NCBI GenBank assembly: GCA_003527225.1
Contig: DPXQ01000078.1
Coordinates: 1 to 22,379, forward strand
Direction: 5' to 3'
Source: Rhizobium sp.
GTDB taxonomy: Bacteria; Pseudomonadota; Alphaproteobacteria; Rhizobiales; Rhizobiaceae
Length of the DNA: 22,379 bases
Shown: piece after piece, positions 1 through 8,630 of the stretch
Numbering within the stretch: position 1 is the first letter of the stretch
How the letters are laid out: the number at the start of each line of letters is the position of its first letter
Notes under the pieces: model-generated
Told to the model about the DNA's origin: nothing
Seen by the model: only the letters and a program-made list of their open reading frames with translations
The model's database searches: none
Made by a program: the position numbers and the translations under genes

Positions 1-1141
1 CGAAATCGACGTCGATGTCGGGCGGCTCGCGTCGTTCCTCGCTCACGAACCTCTCGAACAGGAGGTCGTTGCGACCGGGATCGATTGAGGTGATGCCGAG
101 CACGTAGCAGACGGCAGAGTTGGCGGCCGAGCCGCGCCCCTGGCAGAGGATGTCCTTCGAGCGGGCGAAGCGGACGATGCTGTTCACCGTCAGGAAGTAT
201 GGCGCATATTGCAGCTTCTCGATCAGGCGGAGCTCGTGCTGCAACGACGCCCGCACGCTGTCCGGGACGCCCTCGGGGTAGCGCGCTTCAGCGCCTTCCC
301 AGGTGAGCTTCTCCAGTGTCTCCTGTGGGGTGAGCGTCGGGTCGTCGCGCTCCTCCGGATATTGGTAGGCGAGCTCCTTGAGGTCGAAGCGGCAGCGCGC
401 CGCGATCTCGACCGTGCGGGCGACCGCCTCGGGATTGCGGGGAAACAGCCGATGCATTTCCTGCGGCGGCTTCAAATAGCGGTCGCCGTACTCGCGCCGG
501 TCGCCCAGCTCGTCGATCGTGATGCCATGGCGGATGCAGGTCACCACGTCCTGCAGGATGCGGCGGTCGGGCGCGTGGTAGAGCACGTCGTTGGTGACGA
601 CGGTCGGCACGCGGATCTGCGCGGCCATGTTCGACAGCTCGTGGATGCGGAGCTGATCGTTGGGCCGGCGGCGCAGCGTCAGCGCAAGGTAGGCCCGGTC
701 GCCGAACGCATCGCGCAGCCGACGCAGGCGCAGGCCACAGGTTTCATCGGCCTCATCGGGAACGAGAACGCCGATCAGGCCGTCGCTGTACGCGACGACA
801 TCTGCCCATTCGAGGATGCACTTCCCCTTGCCGCCGCGCTTCTTGCCGAGGGAGAGCAACCGGCAAAGCCGGCCATAGGCGGCGCGATCGGTCGGATAGA
901 CCAGGATCGAGGCGCCATCGGCGAGATCGAGACGACAGCCGACGATAAGCCGCACGCCGGTCGTCTTCGCGGCCTCGAAGGCGCGTACGATACCGGCGAG
1001 CGAGTTGCGATCGACGACGGCGACCGCCTCGATGCCCTGGATCGCGGCCTGGGCGAACAATTCCTCGCAAGACGATGCACCGCGCAGAAACGAGAAATGC
1101 GAGGTGACCTGAAGCTCGGCGTAGCGGGATGGGCTGGTCAT
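1..1141 (-). CDS. dnaE2: Error-prone DNA polymerase DnaE2/ImuC, N-terminal part (runs off left edge)
   Basis: This is the catalytic C-family polymerase of the ImuA-ImuB-DnaE2 mutasome, which carries out SOS-induced translesion synthesis and mutagenesis in the cytoplasm. The first 380 codons are present. They begin [20 protein letters not shown], the start of the PHP domain, and continue through the N-terminal polymerase region. The last residues before the window edge are PPDIDVDF, where the family's catalytic aspartates lie. The palm, fingers and C-terminal half are therefore outside the window, so intactness cannot be judged. The ATG (1141-1139) overlaps the imuB stop as ATGA, which indicates translational coupling. 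The full protein is usually about 1,050-1,150 residues. The frame has no internal stop. The family call is secure from the motif, the neighbours and the gene order. Confidence 0.93.
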   Translation of the reverse strand, partial: MTSPSRYAELQVTSHFSFLRGASSCEELFAQAAIQGIEAVAVVDRNSLAGIVRAFEAAKTTGVRLIVGCRLDLADGASILVYPTDRAAYGRLCRLLSLGKKRGGKGKCILEWADVVAYSDGLIGVLVPDEADETCGLRLRRLRDAFGDRAYLALTLRRRPNDQLRIHELSNMAAQIRVPTVVTNDVLYHAPDRRILQDVVTCIRHGITIDELGDRREYGDRYLKPPQEMHRLFPRNPEAVARTVEIAARCRFDLKELAYQYPEERDDPTLTPQETLEKLTWEGAEARYPEGVPDSVRASLQHELRLIEKLQYAPYFLTVNSIVRFARSKDILCQGRGSAANSAVCYVLGITSIDPGRNDLLFERFVSEERREPPDIDVDF

Positions 1142-2661
1142 CCGAACACCCCGTGCAGGAACCAGCGCTGGGAGCCGCTATTGGGGTCCTCTCCATCGCC
1201 CGAGCGGAAGATCCAGTAGCGCTCGCCGGCATCGTCCTCGACGCGGAAATAGTCGCGCACGGCGGTCAGCTCGGCATCGCGCCGCCACCATTCACCCCTG
1301 ATGCGTTCGGGCCCATCCGCGTGACGGACGCGTCGCCGGATGCCGCGCCAGGTGAAGGCGACCGGCGGATGATCCGGCAGCAGCGCCATCGTCTCGATCG
1401 GCTCCGGCGATGCGAGCAGCCGCGAAGGCCGCGGCCAATGGCCCGGCCAGGTCGCGCCTGTGTCCGGCGCCATCGGCGCGATCCGGCGTACCGAGCGCTC
1501 CGGCACCTCGGTCGCGATCGGCGCGGCACGGTAGAGGCTGCGCTCGCCGACCCGGTTGATGAGCGTGTCGACTAGGTCGGACACGTCCGGCACTCGGTCG
1601 TCGACCATCGCCGTCAGGGTTTGCTTTTCGGAGAGCGGTTCGGCCAGCGTCGCGGTCAGGCTGAGAATCTCGATGCCGAAGCCGGGCTCGATCGTCTCGA
1701 TCTTGTCGGTCAGAAGCCGCGTGAGGCGCCTCACGTCGCGCACGGGCATAGCTGTGCCGACGCGGACGGCCTGCTGCCGATTGTCGACGCGGTGACAGAT
1801 CAGATCGAGGCGCTTGGCGCCGAGGCCCTTCGCCTCCAGCTCGGCGCAGAGCTGCACGACCAGCTTGCCGATGTAGCGGGCGATGGTCTCGGCCGCGCCG
1901 ATGGGTTCGGCGAAATTGCGTTTCACCTCGATCAGCTCGTCGGGCCGGATCGGGTCGATCGGCTCGCTGAGCGCCCCCAGCGCCTGATCGATGCGCCGGC
2001 CGAGCTGCGGCCCGAAGCGTAGGGTGAGCGGCGCGCGCGGCTGCGCAAGGAGATCGCCGATGCGCTCGAAGCCGAGGACATGGAGCGCCGCGACCATGTC
2101 GGCGGGCAAACGAAGGGCCGCGAGCGGCAGGCCTGCCAGGACCGCGCTGCTATGGCCTGCCGGTGCAACCAGCGCAGGCTTGGCGGCGTAGCGAGCCAAA
2201 GCGTGCGCCGCGCCCCAGGTGTCGGCGATCGCGGCTCGCGCGTGTACGCCGGATGCGGCAAGCCGGTCGATCAGCCCGGCGAGCATGGCGTCCTCGCCAC
2301 CGTGGAGATGATCGGCGCCGGTAGAATCGATCACCAAGCCGTCCGGAGGGTCGGCGGTGACGATCGGCGCGTAGCGTTGGAGCATCCACAGCGCGAGGCG
2401 GTCGAGCGCCTGGGCGTCGGCGATCGCGTCATGATCGTGAACGATCAGGCCCTGGACGAGGACGCGCGCCTTCGTCGCCGGCATTCCAACGCACACACCG
2501 GCAGCCTGGGCCGCAGCGTCCGCCGCCAGCACCACCTGCTTTCTTCCGTCACGGCCTATCAGAGCGAGCGGTGCCTCAGCCGGAGGCGCCGCGTCGCCAG
2601 CCTTCCGCCGAAGCCGGTCGGTGGACCAGCTCGGCAGGAAGAGCGAGACGACCCGAGTCAT
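1138..2661 (-). CDS. imuB: ImuB, Y-family polymerase-like mutasome adaptor
   Basis: ImuB is a catalytically dead Y-family polymerase homologue that links DnaE2 to the sliding clamp and to ImuA. The protein is 507 residues from the chosen ATG at 2661 ([19 protein letters not shown]). That start has a GGAGG Shine-Dalgarno six bases upstream; a GTG nine codons earlier is also in frame but is less convincing. The positions that carry catalytic acids in true Y-family enzymes read [11 protein letters not shown] and [14 protein letters not shown], as expected for the inactive ImuB branch. The C-terminus has the usual DYFRVED and WFLHGVFG pattern. The gene overlaps imuA by 86 bp and dnaE2 by 4 bp, so all three are probably one transcript controlled by the LexA operator at 3366-3380. 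Confidence 0.92.
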   Translation of the reverse strand: MTRVVSLFLPSWSTDRLRRKAGDAAPPAEAPLALIGRDGRKQVVLAADAAAQAAGVCVGMPATKARVLVQGLIVHDHDAIADAQALDRLALWMLQRYAPIVTADPPDGLVIDSTGADHLHGGEDAMLAGLIDRLAASGVHARAAIADTWGAAHALARYAAKPALVAPAGHSSAVLAGLPLAALRLPADMVAALHVLGFERIGDLLAQPRAPLTLRFGPQLGRRIDQALGALSEPIDPIRPDELIEVKRNFAEPIGAAETIARYIGKLVVQLCAELEAKGLGAKRLDLICHRVDNRQQAVRVGTAMPVRDVRRLTRLLTDKIETIEPGFGIEILSLTATLAEPLSEKQTLTAMVDDRVPDVSDLVDTLINRVGERSLYRAAPIATEVPERSVRRIAPMAPDTGATWPGHWPRPSRLLASPEPIETMALLPDHPPVAFTWRGIRRRVRHADGPERIRGEWWRRDAELTAVRDYFRVEDDAGERYWIFRSGDGEDPNSGSQRWFLHGVFG

Positions 2662-3328
2662 CACACGCCTCCACTTCAAAATCTGCACTTTCGCCCGCCC
2701 GGGCGCGGATCAGCTCCAGAAGCCAGCGGTGGCGGCCGACGCCGGGAACGGGCAATGCGGCCGAGGGCATGACGGAGACGCGCCATCGCGTAGCGGCGGC
2801 CGTAGGCTGACCGAAATCGGAGGCCTCGGTCTGGCGGCGCCAACGGCGCAATGCGATGCCGATCGTGCCGCTTCCCTCCGCGCAAAGCTGAAGCCTCCGC
2901 GATGCGGTCATGTCGAGCCGCGCCACTTCGCCGACGACCGCGCCGAGTCCGCCGTGACGGAGACCTTCCTCGACACAGGCGAGCACGGTCTTGTCGTTGC
3001 CGGCCTCGACGTAGATCACGCGGTCGGGCGCGAGGCCTGCCTGGGCCAGCGCTGGTGCGAAGAGATCGGGCCGCGTGATGACCCAAAGCACCTTGCCCCT
3101 GGTTCGCGCGGCGACCCCGGCAGCAAAGAGTGCCGCCGCCGCGCCATCGACCGCGCCGTTACCGCCGCCGGCGATCTCGTGGAGCGCGCCGAGCGTCAGG
3201 CCTCCGCCTGGAAGGCGCGAGTCGATGTCGGCGATCCCGAACGGAAGCACCGATTTCACGCGCCGGCCTCTGCCTTCGATCTTCTCGATCTGTGCGCGCA
3301 ATGACTCTATGGCGGGCTCTGGCCGCAA
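2576..3328 (-). CDS. imuA: ImuA, RecA-like SOS mutasome protein
   Basis: ImuA is a RecA/SulA-related accessory factor of the ImuB-DnaE2 mutasome. The 250-residue product has the family's early LPFGIADIDSRLPGGGLTLGALHEI segment (residues ~29-53, Walker-A-like region degenerate) and a RecA-fold core with VLWVITRPDLFAP and RVIYVEAGNDKTVL. The reading begins at a TTG at 3328. There is no in-frame ATG between that codon and the upstream stop, so the start is uncertain: a GGAGG lies 12 bases upstream and a GAGGA lies only 2 bases upstream. It is first in the imuA-imuB-dnaE2 operon, about 38 bp downstream of a consensus LexA site, so it should be SOS-inducible. Identity is supported by the gene order and the N-terminal motif. 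Confidence 0.88.
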   Translation of the reverse strand: MRPEPAIESLRAQIEKIEGRGRRVKSVLPFGIADIDSRLPGGGLTLGALHEIAGGGNGAVDGAAAALFAAGVAARTRGKVLWVITRPDLFAPALAQAGLAPDRVIYVEAGNDKTVLACVEEGLRHGGLGAVVGEVARLDMTASRRLQLCAEGSGTIGIALRRWRRQTEASDFGQPTAAATRWRVSVMPSAALPVPGVGRHRWLLELIRARAGESADFEVEACDDSGRLALPAELVHRPASAEGWRRGASG

Positions 3329-3365
3329 ATTCCTCGTTGACCTCCGGGCATGGGTTCCGCATCAT

Positions 3366-3380
3366 GTTCTCTATTTGTTC
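3366..3380 (-). promoter_or_regulatory. LexA operator (SOS box) of imuA-imuB-dnaE2
   Basis: The plus strand reads GTTC-TCTATTT-GTTC, on the minus strand GAAC-N7-GAAC. This is a perfect match to the direct-repeat LexA box of alphaproteobacteria. It lies 37 bp upstream of the imuA start codon. A TTGACT hexamer (minus strand, 3398-3403) 17 bp upstream of the box could be the -35, which would place the operator over the -10 and the transcription start. No good TATAAT-like hexamer is visible there, so the promoter boxes are tentative while the operator itself is clear. Confidence 0.85.
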
Positions 3381-3649
3381 TCGTTTTTAGTCGAGAGAGT
3401 CAAGGCCCGTCGCGATGTCGCCCATCGAATCTGCCAGGACCGGAAATGCTCGTCGTGGGACCGCCCGGCTGGGCGACCGCTGGAGCTCTGCGTCCCACGG
3501 GTCGAAAGAATGGTTAGGAAACTCTGTGGTAGAGAGGAAACGGTGGCACTTTTGGGCGGATTCCGATAGCGTCGGCGAAGCAAGCGGCTGTCAAAAGCAT
3601 CTGAGCAGGCAACAGTATAGCGGGGCCCAACCACAGAAAGGAGGCGAGC
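3381..3649. other. Divergent intergenic region between imuA and ietA
   Basis: The gap between the imuA start and the ietA start is about 320 bp and includes the LexA operator. No convincing coding frame was found in it. The ietA ribosome-binding site AAAGGAGG is at 3637-3644, five bases before the ATG. An AGTATAGC string (3615-3622) and a TTTTGGGCGGATTCCGATAGCGTC string (3550-3573) partly resemble the repeat module seen near 7554 and 22290, but the similarity is weak. No clear -35/-10 pair for ietA could be assigned. Confidence 0.5.
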
Positions 3650-4660
3650 ATGTCGACTAAGCAAATTCTCGCACTCCTGAACTCGCACATCGACGGGGAT
3701 GAGAACCAGCTCCTGTCGATCGCCTTGCAGATCGCCGCTCAGGAAGCTCGTCAGGGCCGTCCGGAAGACGCTGAGAAGCTGAAACGGCTTGTCCAGAAAG
3801 CGCGTGATCAGCGAGGGACCGGCAAACCGGCCGGTGGGCAGACCCCGATCCCGCTCGCCCGGCCGCGCGGCGAATTGCAGGGCCTCGTCGAGAGCGCCTA
3901 TCCCAAGGTTGCGCTCTCGAGCATGGTGCTCTCCGATGAAATTGCCAAGCGGCTGGGCCGTGTCGTCCGCCAGCAGCAGGAGCGTGCGACCCTGCGTGAG
4001 CACGGACAGACCCCCGCCACGCACATGCTCCTTGTTGGCCCGCCCGGAACGGGCAAGACGATGACGGCCTCGGCCTTGGCCGGCGAACTGCGGCTACCGC
4101 TGTTCACGGTCCGGCTCGAATCGCTGTTCAGCCGGTTTTTCGGCGAGACCGCCGGCAAGCTGCGCCTGCTCTTCGACCAGATTGCGCAGACCCGCGGCGT
4201 CTATCTACTTGATGAGTTCGACGCGATCGGCTCTCGCCGAGGCGACCCGAACGATGTCGGCGAAATACGACGGGTTTTGAATTCGGTGCTGGCCTTCATG
4301 GAGGAGCCGAACTCAACCGACAGTCTCGTGCTGGCCGCGACCAATCATGTCGAGATCCTGGACGAAGCTCTGGCGCGTCGTTTCGACGAAGTGGTCGAAT
4401 ATACATTGCCAGACGCGACGTCAGCGCGGGCCATCGTTGAACGTCGGCTTGGCAAGTTCAAGTTCGCGTCGAAGGTATGGCCCCGCATTGAAAGCGTGCT
4501 CGAAGGCCTGAGCCAGGGCGAGTTGGTCCGCGCGGCCGATGCCGTCGTCAAGGACGCCATCCTGGAAGGCGCCTCGAAGGTATCGCCCGATGCCTTGCGT
4601 GACGCGCTCCAAAATCGACAGACTTTGAAGGGCAAGTTCCGTCGTCAACCCGGCCGTTAG
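3650..4660 (+). CDS. ietA: IetA-type AAA+ ATPase (anti-phage/plasmid-stability module)
   Basis: This is a 336-residue cytoplasmic AAA+ ATPase of the FtsH/Cdc48-like classic clade. The N-terminal ~80 residues are helical and charged. Residues 130-137 are Walker A GPPGTGKT, residues 184-191 are Walker B VYLLDEFD, ATN at 230-232 is sensor 1, and RRFD near 243 gives the arginine finger. AAAGGAGG lies five bases before the ATG. The gene is 52 bp upstream of a subtilisin-like protease. This ATPase-subtilase pairing is the IetA/IetS arrangement, described on Agrobacterium Ti plasmids as a stability/incompatibility pair and later counted among anti-phage systems. In that picture IetA restrains or directs the protease. 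The pairing and motifs are seen here; the regulatory role is inferred from the family. Confidence 0.85.
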   Translation: MSTKQILALLNSHIDGDENQLLSIALQIAAQEARQGRPEDAEKLKRLVQKARDQRGTGKPAGGQTPIPLARPRGELQGLVESAYPKVALSSMVLSDEIAKRLGRVVRQQQERATLREHGQTPATHMLLVGPPGTGKTMTASALAGELRLPLFTVRLESLFSRFFGETAGKLRLLFDQIAQTRGVYLLDEFDAIGSRRGDPNDVGEIRRVLNSVLAFMEEPNSTDSLVLAATNHVEILDEALARRFDEVVEYTLPDATSARAIVERRLGKFKFASKVWPRIESVLEGLSQGELVRAADAVVKDAILEGASKVSPDALRDALQNRQTLKGKFRRQPGR

Positions 4661-4712
4661 GCAGGCTCCGCCGAACGGATCGAACGGAACGCGAATGAAG
4701 AAGTAGGAGCCT

Positions 4713-7265
4713 ATGGCGGAGCCCGATAATTTCGACACGAGAGACCGTGCACATATCTCGATCGACGTCTTTCGTGAGACCGCAGCCTATACCTTTCCCT
4801 CACGCAATCAGGATCGCAAACCCCTGCGTGGAGACTATGCCGCGCATGCGACGCAGCTCCTCGACCAGCTCTCAGCAGCGCTGGGGACGGTTCCGGCTGC
4901 CGCTGCCGACCCGCGCCTGTCCCTACAAGGGCTGAAATCCGGTACTGTCGTGGAGGTCACGACGCTGCCGCCAGCGGAAGGCTCGCGGACCAAGGCCGTG
5001 AAGGTGCCCGCGGCGCTGGAATTTCCCACACAGGACGTTGTGATCCTGCGATCGGAGCGTAACGAGGATCGCACCGAAAGCGCCTTGGTGTTCGTGCCGG
5101 ACGATGCCCGCGCCTTCCTGCGCAATCGCATCACTGACTACGGACGCGATCCCGGCAATCAGCGACGCCCCGATGTCGAGCGGTTCGAGGTGATCGAGGA
5201 AGTTAGAGCCGTCGAAGCCGTTTCGCTGTTCACAGGCGAGTTGGACCTGACTGCACCGAACATCCTCTGGTGGGAGCTGTGGGTTCGCCAGCCGGTCGCG
5301 CTGGCGGATCGCCTGGTCGTGGCGGCCCGCAACGCGAACATCGATGTGCACGGCGATCGCCTGATCTTTCCCGATACGACGGTGGTCTTCCTTCATGCGG
5401 CCGCTGCGGCAGTGGCAGCGTTCGCCGCGCGCGTGCCAGGCGCCATCACCGAAATTCGCCGCGCGACAGGAACCATCGAGCCTTTCCTGGACCGTGGGGA
5501 GACCGGTCTTGGACAGCATGACTGGGTGGATGAGCTGGCGCAGCGTGTGAGCCCGCCGTCTCCTGACGCTCCCGTGGTCTGTACGCTCGACACGGGTGTC
5601 ATGGCGGCTCATCCGTTGATTGCGCCTGGCCTGCGCGGCGCTTGGGCTTACGATCCTGCCTGGGGTGCGGACGATCATCAGCCGCACGGCGGTCACGGCA
5701 CACCGCTCGCGGGGCTCGTCCTTTACGGCGACCTCGAGCCGCTGATGAACGATGCGCGCCCTGTCGAGCTCACCCATGGCGCCGAGTCCATGAAGCTGCT
5801 GCCGCCTGGCGGGTTTCCGCCAACAAAGCCGCCCAGCTACGGTGTGGTGACCCAAGGCGCTGTCAGTTCGGTCGAGATCGAGCGCCCAAATGTGGTGCGG
5901 AGCTTTTGCATCGCGACGTCTGCCACCGATTTTCCGCCAAGCCGGCCATCGACTTGGAGCGGTGCGATCGACCAGATCGCGGCGGGCGCCATGCCAGGCG
6001 AGGCTGACGACGCCGTCCCGGCGGCCGAGCGACCCAAGAGGCTGATCGTCGTCGCCACCGGGAACGTCTCTGGCGGCATGGCGGTGGACGTCCTGCCATC
6101 GCAGCCTCTGGAAGACCCATCACAGAGCTGGAACGCCCTGACGATTGGCGGCTTCACGCGCAAGGAGCAGCCGCCGACACCGCCGCCGGTGTTGCAGGCC
6201 GCCGTTCCGGCCAATCACCGCAGCCCCTTCAGTCGTGGCTCACAGTCGCTGCCCGACGACCTGACGCCGATCAAGCCGGAAGTGTTGTTCGAGGCTGGCA
6301 ACATGATGTCGGACGCGACCGGCTTCTGCGGCTGGGACCCGGCCGTCTCCCTCCTGTCGGCCGGCTCCGATGTTGCGACTGAACCGCTCGTCCCGTTCTG
6401 GGCAACGAGCGCGGCCGCCGGCATGGCCGGAAACTTCATCGGCCGCCTGCAAGCGGCTCGGCCGGACCTGTGGGCGGAGACGCATCGCGCACTAACCGTG
6501 GATTCTGCCCAATGGCCCGAACCGATCCGGAAAAAGTTCATCGGCACCGGAGCCCACTGGAAGACCGGGAAAGCGGCCACCAAGGGCAAGAAGCAGGAGA
6601 TGCTTCGCGAGTTCGGATACGGCGTGCCGGACATCGAGCGAGCAATCCTGTCGGCGCGTAACGATACCACGCTCGTCGCCCAGGCCGAGATTCAGCCCTT
6701 TGCGATCGGTGCGGACGGCCGGACCGGCGTGTTCAACGAGATGCATTTCTACGATCTGCCTTGGCCGAAAGCAGCGTTGGAGATGCTCGAAAACGAGATT
6801 GTCACGATGAAGGTGACTTTGTCGTACTTCGTCGAGCCGAACTTGGCGGGCAAGGCGGCTACCCGGCCGGACACCTATCGTTCCTTCGGGCTGCGGTTTG
6901 ACATGAAGAAGCGCACCGAGACGGCTGCCCGGTTTCGCAGTCGAATTTCCGCGAGTCAGGCCAAGGACGGCACCGAGGCCGATGGTGAGGCGAGTTGCTG
7001 GCTGCTGGGGCCAAAGGCGATCCAGGCGGGTTCGTTGCATTGCGATGTCTGGCGTGGACGTGCGATCGAGCTCGCGGGACACGATGCGATCGCGGTCTAT
7101 CCGGTTGGCGGCTGGTGGAAGTCGCACGTCGGGCAGAGGCGGGTGGCGGACAAAGCCCGCTATGCGCTAGTGATCTCGCTCTCCGCGCGGGGGCAGAATG
7201 TGGACCTCTACACGGAGATCAGCGCGTTGGTGGAAGCGAAGGAGGTCGAGGTGCTTCTCGGCTGA
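4713..7265 (+). CDS. ietS: IetS-type subtilisin-like serine protease (S8 family)
   Basis: This is an 850-residue S8-family peptidase with a complete catalytic triad: Asp293 in VCTLDTGV, His328 in HGGHGTPLAG and Ser566 in WATSAAAGMAG. The oxyanion Asn is at about 451 in VATGN. Residues 1-280 are an N-terminal extension with no signal peptide, so the enzyme is probably cytoplasmic. About 250 residues follow the catalytic serine, a region typical of this defence-linked subclass rather than of secreted subtilisins. TAGGAG (4704-4709) precedes the ATG. The gene follows ietA at 52 bp and should be co-transcribed with it. As the effector or toxin half of an IetAS pair it would cleave host or phage proteins once its ATPase partner releases or loads it; the substrate is unknown. 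No frameshift or missing catalytic residue is seen. Confidence 0.87.
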   Translation: MAEPDNFDTRDRAHISIDVFRETAAYTFPSRNQDRKPLRGDYAAHATQLLDQLSAALGTVPAAAADPRLSLQGLKSGTVVEVTTLPPAEGSRTKAVKVPAALEFPTQDVVILRSERNEDRTESALVFVPDDARAFLRNRITDYGRDPGNQRRPDVERFEVIEEVRAVEAVSLFTGELDLTAPNILWWELWVRQPVALADRLVVAARNANIDVHGDRLIFPDTTVVFLHAAAAAVAAFAARVPGAITEIRRATGTIEPFLDRGETGLGQHDWVDELAQRVSPPSPDAPVVCTLDTGVMAAHPLIAPGLRGAWAYDPAWGADDHQPHGGHGTPLAGLVLYGDLEPLMNDARPVELTHGAESMKLLPPGGFPPTKPPSYGVVTQGAVSSVEIERPNVVRSFCIATSATDFPPSRPSTWSGAIDQIAAGAMPGEADDAVPAAERPKRLIVVATGNVSGGMAVDVLPSQPLEDPSQSWNALTIGGFTRKEQPPTPPPVLQAAVPANHRSPFSRGSQSLPDDLTPIKPEVLFEAGNMMSDATGFCGWDPAVSLLSAGSDVATEPLVPFWATSAAAGMAGNFIGRLQAARPDLWAETHRALTVDSAQWPEPIRKKFIGTGAHWKTGKAATKGKKQEMLREFGYGVPDIERAILSARNDTTLVAQAEIQPFAIGADGRTGVFNEMHFYDLPWPKAALEMLENEIVTMKVTLSYFVEPNLAGKAATRPDTYRSFGLRFDMKKRTETAARFRSRISASQAKDGTEADGEASCWLLGPKAIQAGSLHCDVWRGRAIELAGHDAIAVYPVGGWWKSHVGQRRVADKARYALVISLSARGQNVDLYTEISALVEAKEVEVLLG

Positions 7266-7674
7266 GTGAGCCGCGGGCGCGAGGTGGTGGCGTCGGTCGG
7301 TGGCCGAGCCGAAAACGCTGGGCGTTGGGGTCCCGATGGCTGCGGAGAATGATGCACTCTAATGGTGTTGCCTGGTGTCCGACGGTATAGCGCGGGTGGC
7401 AGTCTAACGACCCTCTCGTGCCACAGCGTACAAACGGCAGAAGGGTATGGGTCAGTGCTTTACAGCGTTTCTCGCGGTGCTGAATGGTAGGCCGCAGAGT
7501 ATTTATTTCCGGAAAACGTCGAAAAAGCTGAGTAATTCAATAGCAACCGTTTTGACGGTATGCCTGATAGCATAAAGGAATCTCGATCTTCTATGGAGAA
7601 AGATTAAAGTTTTATGAAGCGCGGGAATCATCTTCAAATGGCTCACCAATTGCGGAACCAGTCTGACGAGCAAT
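7266..7674. other. Gene-poor stretch after ietS holding a repeat module and low-GC DNA
   Basis: This is about 409 bp with no convincing long gene. The first 115 bp are GC-rich and include CGAGCCGAAAA (7305-7315), a string also found at 22250-22260. A repeat module follows (7381-7571). From about 7500 the base composition turns clearly AT-richer up to and into the next gene, suggesting a junction between DNA of different origins. No strong terminator hairpin was found behind ietS. Confidence 0.5.
7381..7571 (+). repeat. Degenerate repeat module, left copy
   Basis: This is a 191-bp stretch that shares a series of short blocks, in the same order and at nearly the same offsets, with 22114-22312. 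The blocks are GACGGTATAGC (7381-7391), AAACGGC (7432-7438), TTTCCG (7506-7511), CGAAAAAGC (7520-7528), TTCA-N-TAGC (7536-7544), GACGGT (7554-7559) and CCTGA followed by TAGC (7563-7571). Sequence between blocks is not conserved. TATGC-N6-GCATA at the end (7560-7575) is a small inverted repeat seen only in this copy. The function is unknown; an old recombination or attachment site, or a repeated control region, are both possible. Confidence 0.55.
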
Positions 7675-7724
7675 ATGTGTATCGACCTCAGATTCTATTC
7701 GGGGTCGATGATGAGCTCAAATGA
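7614..7724 (+). CDS. Possible 36-residue small ORF overlapping the next gene
   Basis: A complete frame MKRGNHLQMAHQLRNQSDEQ... of 36 residues runs from an ATG at 7614 to a TGA at 7722-7724. It overlaps the N-terminal part of the following gene in another frame. GGAGAAAG lies about 15 bases upstream, too far for an ordinary Shine-Dalgarno. The frame ends among the two candidate ATGs of the next gene (7708 and 7711), so it could act as a coupled leader ORF. It could equally be chance or the relic of a frameshifted N-terminus. Confidence 0.2.
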   Translation: MKRGNHLQMAHQLRNQSDEQYVYRPQILFGVDDELK

Positions 7725-8625
7725 TGCGAGATGGCCTCATAACGGCTTCGAGCCCTTGTTCGGCTATGTTTCCGATTTTATCCATCTGAACATCAATCTC
7801 GGTACACCAGCAGCGTGCAAAGCCTACCATGACATATGGATGAAGCGATATTCGTCCGCCATGGCGACATGGTCAGAGCTGGATACGGCCGTTTGGGGAA
7901 TGCGCTGTCGGCAATCCCTGAAGCTGTCGTTTAGCGCCACCTTCTTCGCCCTCAGCGCTGACGCGGTCGGTCAAAGCAAGATCAAGGCTGGTGAGTTCTA
8001 CTTGGCCTATTACGCGATGCTGCATGCGATGTGGGCCGTCCTGTATCTTCACCCTGATCAGACATTGGCGAACGTGACGTCGGTCACCCATTCAAAAATG
8101 GCCAACCTCTATCATTCGGAATTTGCGAGCGGCCGAAGCCGAATAATCGTGGAGGACGTCAAGGCGCTTGCGGAGGACCTCAGATTCCTCAGAGAGTATT
8201 ACTCTTATCGCATGCCTTTGAACTCGCCGTTCGAAGCTATCCCTGAACTTTCTGTGTCCTATAGTCGCCTGGGCGGCTTCGTAAAGCAGAGCATCCAACT
8301 TGCGAACCTCCAATCGCATATCGTCCGGAAAGTCGGTGAGAGGGCTGGTAAGGCCGGTGCGGTCATAACATCGGCTGACCGTGAGGCATTCCGTGAGGCC
8401 TTTTTCGCAATCAACGGCAAGCGGCACGAGCTTCGTGATCTCGATTTGCTCGATGATGCCGACAAGGAAGCGAGAACAGAAGCCCTTACACATGGAGTAG
8501 ACCTTCTGCCGCTCTCGTTGGGGTATGAACATATGTTCGATAATTTCATGACATGGGAAGGTGATCCTCCGGATCAAGAAATACTGCAGAGAGTGCGCTC
8601 GCTCGTGGGCAATGCGCTGCTCTAA
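7675..8625 (+). CDS. Orphan protein of unknown function, about 305-316 residues
   Basis: I do not recognise this protein. It is soluble and mostly helical, with no signal peptide or membrane segment. A middle region with YLAYYAMLHAMWAVLYLHPD and then EDVKALAEDLRFLREYYSYR looks like the helical packing of HEPN-type proteins, but the catalytic R-x4-6-H motif is missing, so this is only a structural suspicion. The start is unclear: ATG 7675 gives 316 residues, while ATGATG at 7708/7711, behind a weak GGGG, gives about 305. The gene is less GC-rich than all its neighbours and follows an AT-rich stretch and a repeat module, which points to separate acquisition. It has no same-strand partner within 1.6 kb, so any role in defence is inferred from location only. 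Confidence 0.6.
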   Translation: MCIDLRFYSGSMMSSNDARWPHNGFEPLFGYVSDFIHLNINLGTPAACKAYHDIWMKRYSSAMATWSELDTAVWGMRCRQSLKLSFSATFFALSADAVGQSKIKAGEFYLAYYAMLHAMWAVLYLHPDQTLANVTSVTHSKMANLYHSEFASGRSRIIVEDVKALAEDLRFLREYYSYRMPLNSPFEAIPELSVSYSRLGGFVKQSIQLANLQSHIVRKVGERAGKAGAVITSADREAFREAFFAINGKRHELRDLDLLDDADKEARTEALTHGVDLLPLSLGYEHMFDNFMTWEGDPPDQEILQRVRSLVGNALL

Positions 8626-8630
8626 ACCGC

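Noticed and set aside
209..1219. 336-residue plus-strand frame opposite dnaE2
   Set aside because: It is antisense to a clear dnaE2 frame with PHP and PDIDVDF motifs, its sequence is low-complexity Arg/Ala-rich, and it resembles no protein.
3371..4024. 217-residue minus-strand frame opposite ietA
   Set aside because: It lies antisense to the Walker-A part of ietA and has no RBS or recognisable motif; a shadow of GC-rich coding DNA.
4923..5855. 310-residue minus-strand frame opposite ietS
   Set aside because: It is fully inside the subtilase gene, which has a complete catalytic triad in the other strand's frame.
7401..7415. Integron attC-like core (GTCTAAC) near the repeat module
   Set aside because: The matching GTTRRRY core and the folded arms are not found at a suitable distance, and there is no integrase in the window. 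GCCCAAC at 3625 is likewise probably chance.
7675..8625. Calling the orphan gene a HEPN RNase
   Set aside because: The helical pattern is suggestive, but no R-x4-6-H catalytic motif is present, so the assignment was not made.
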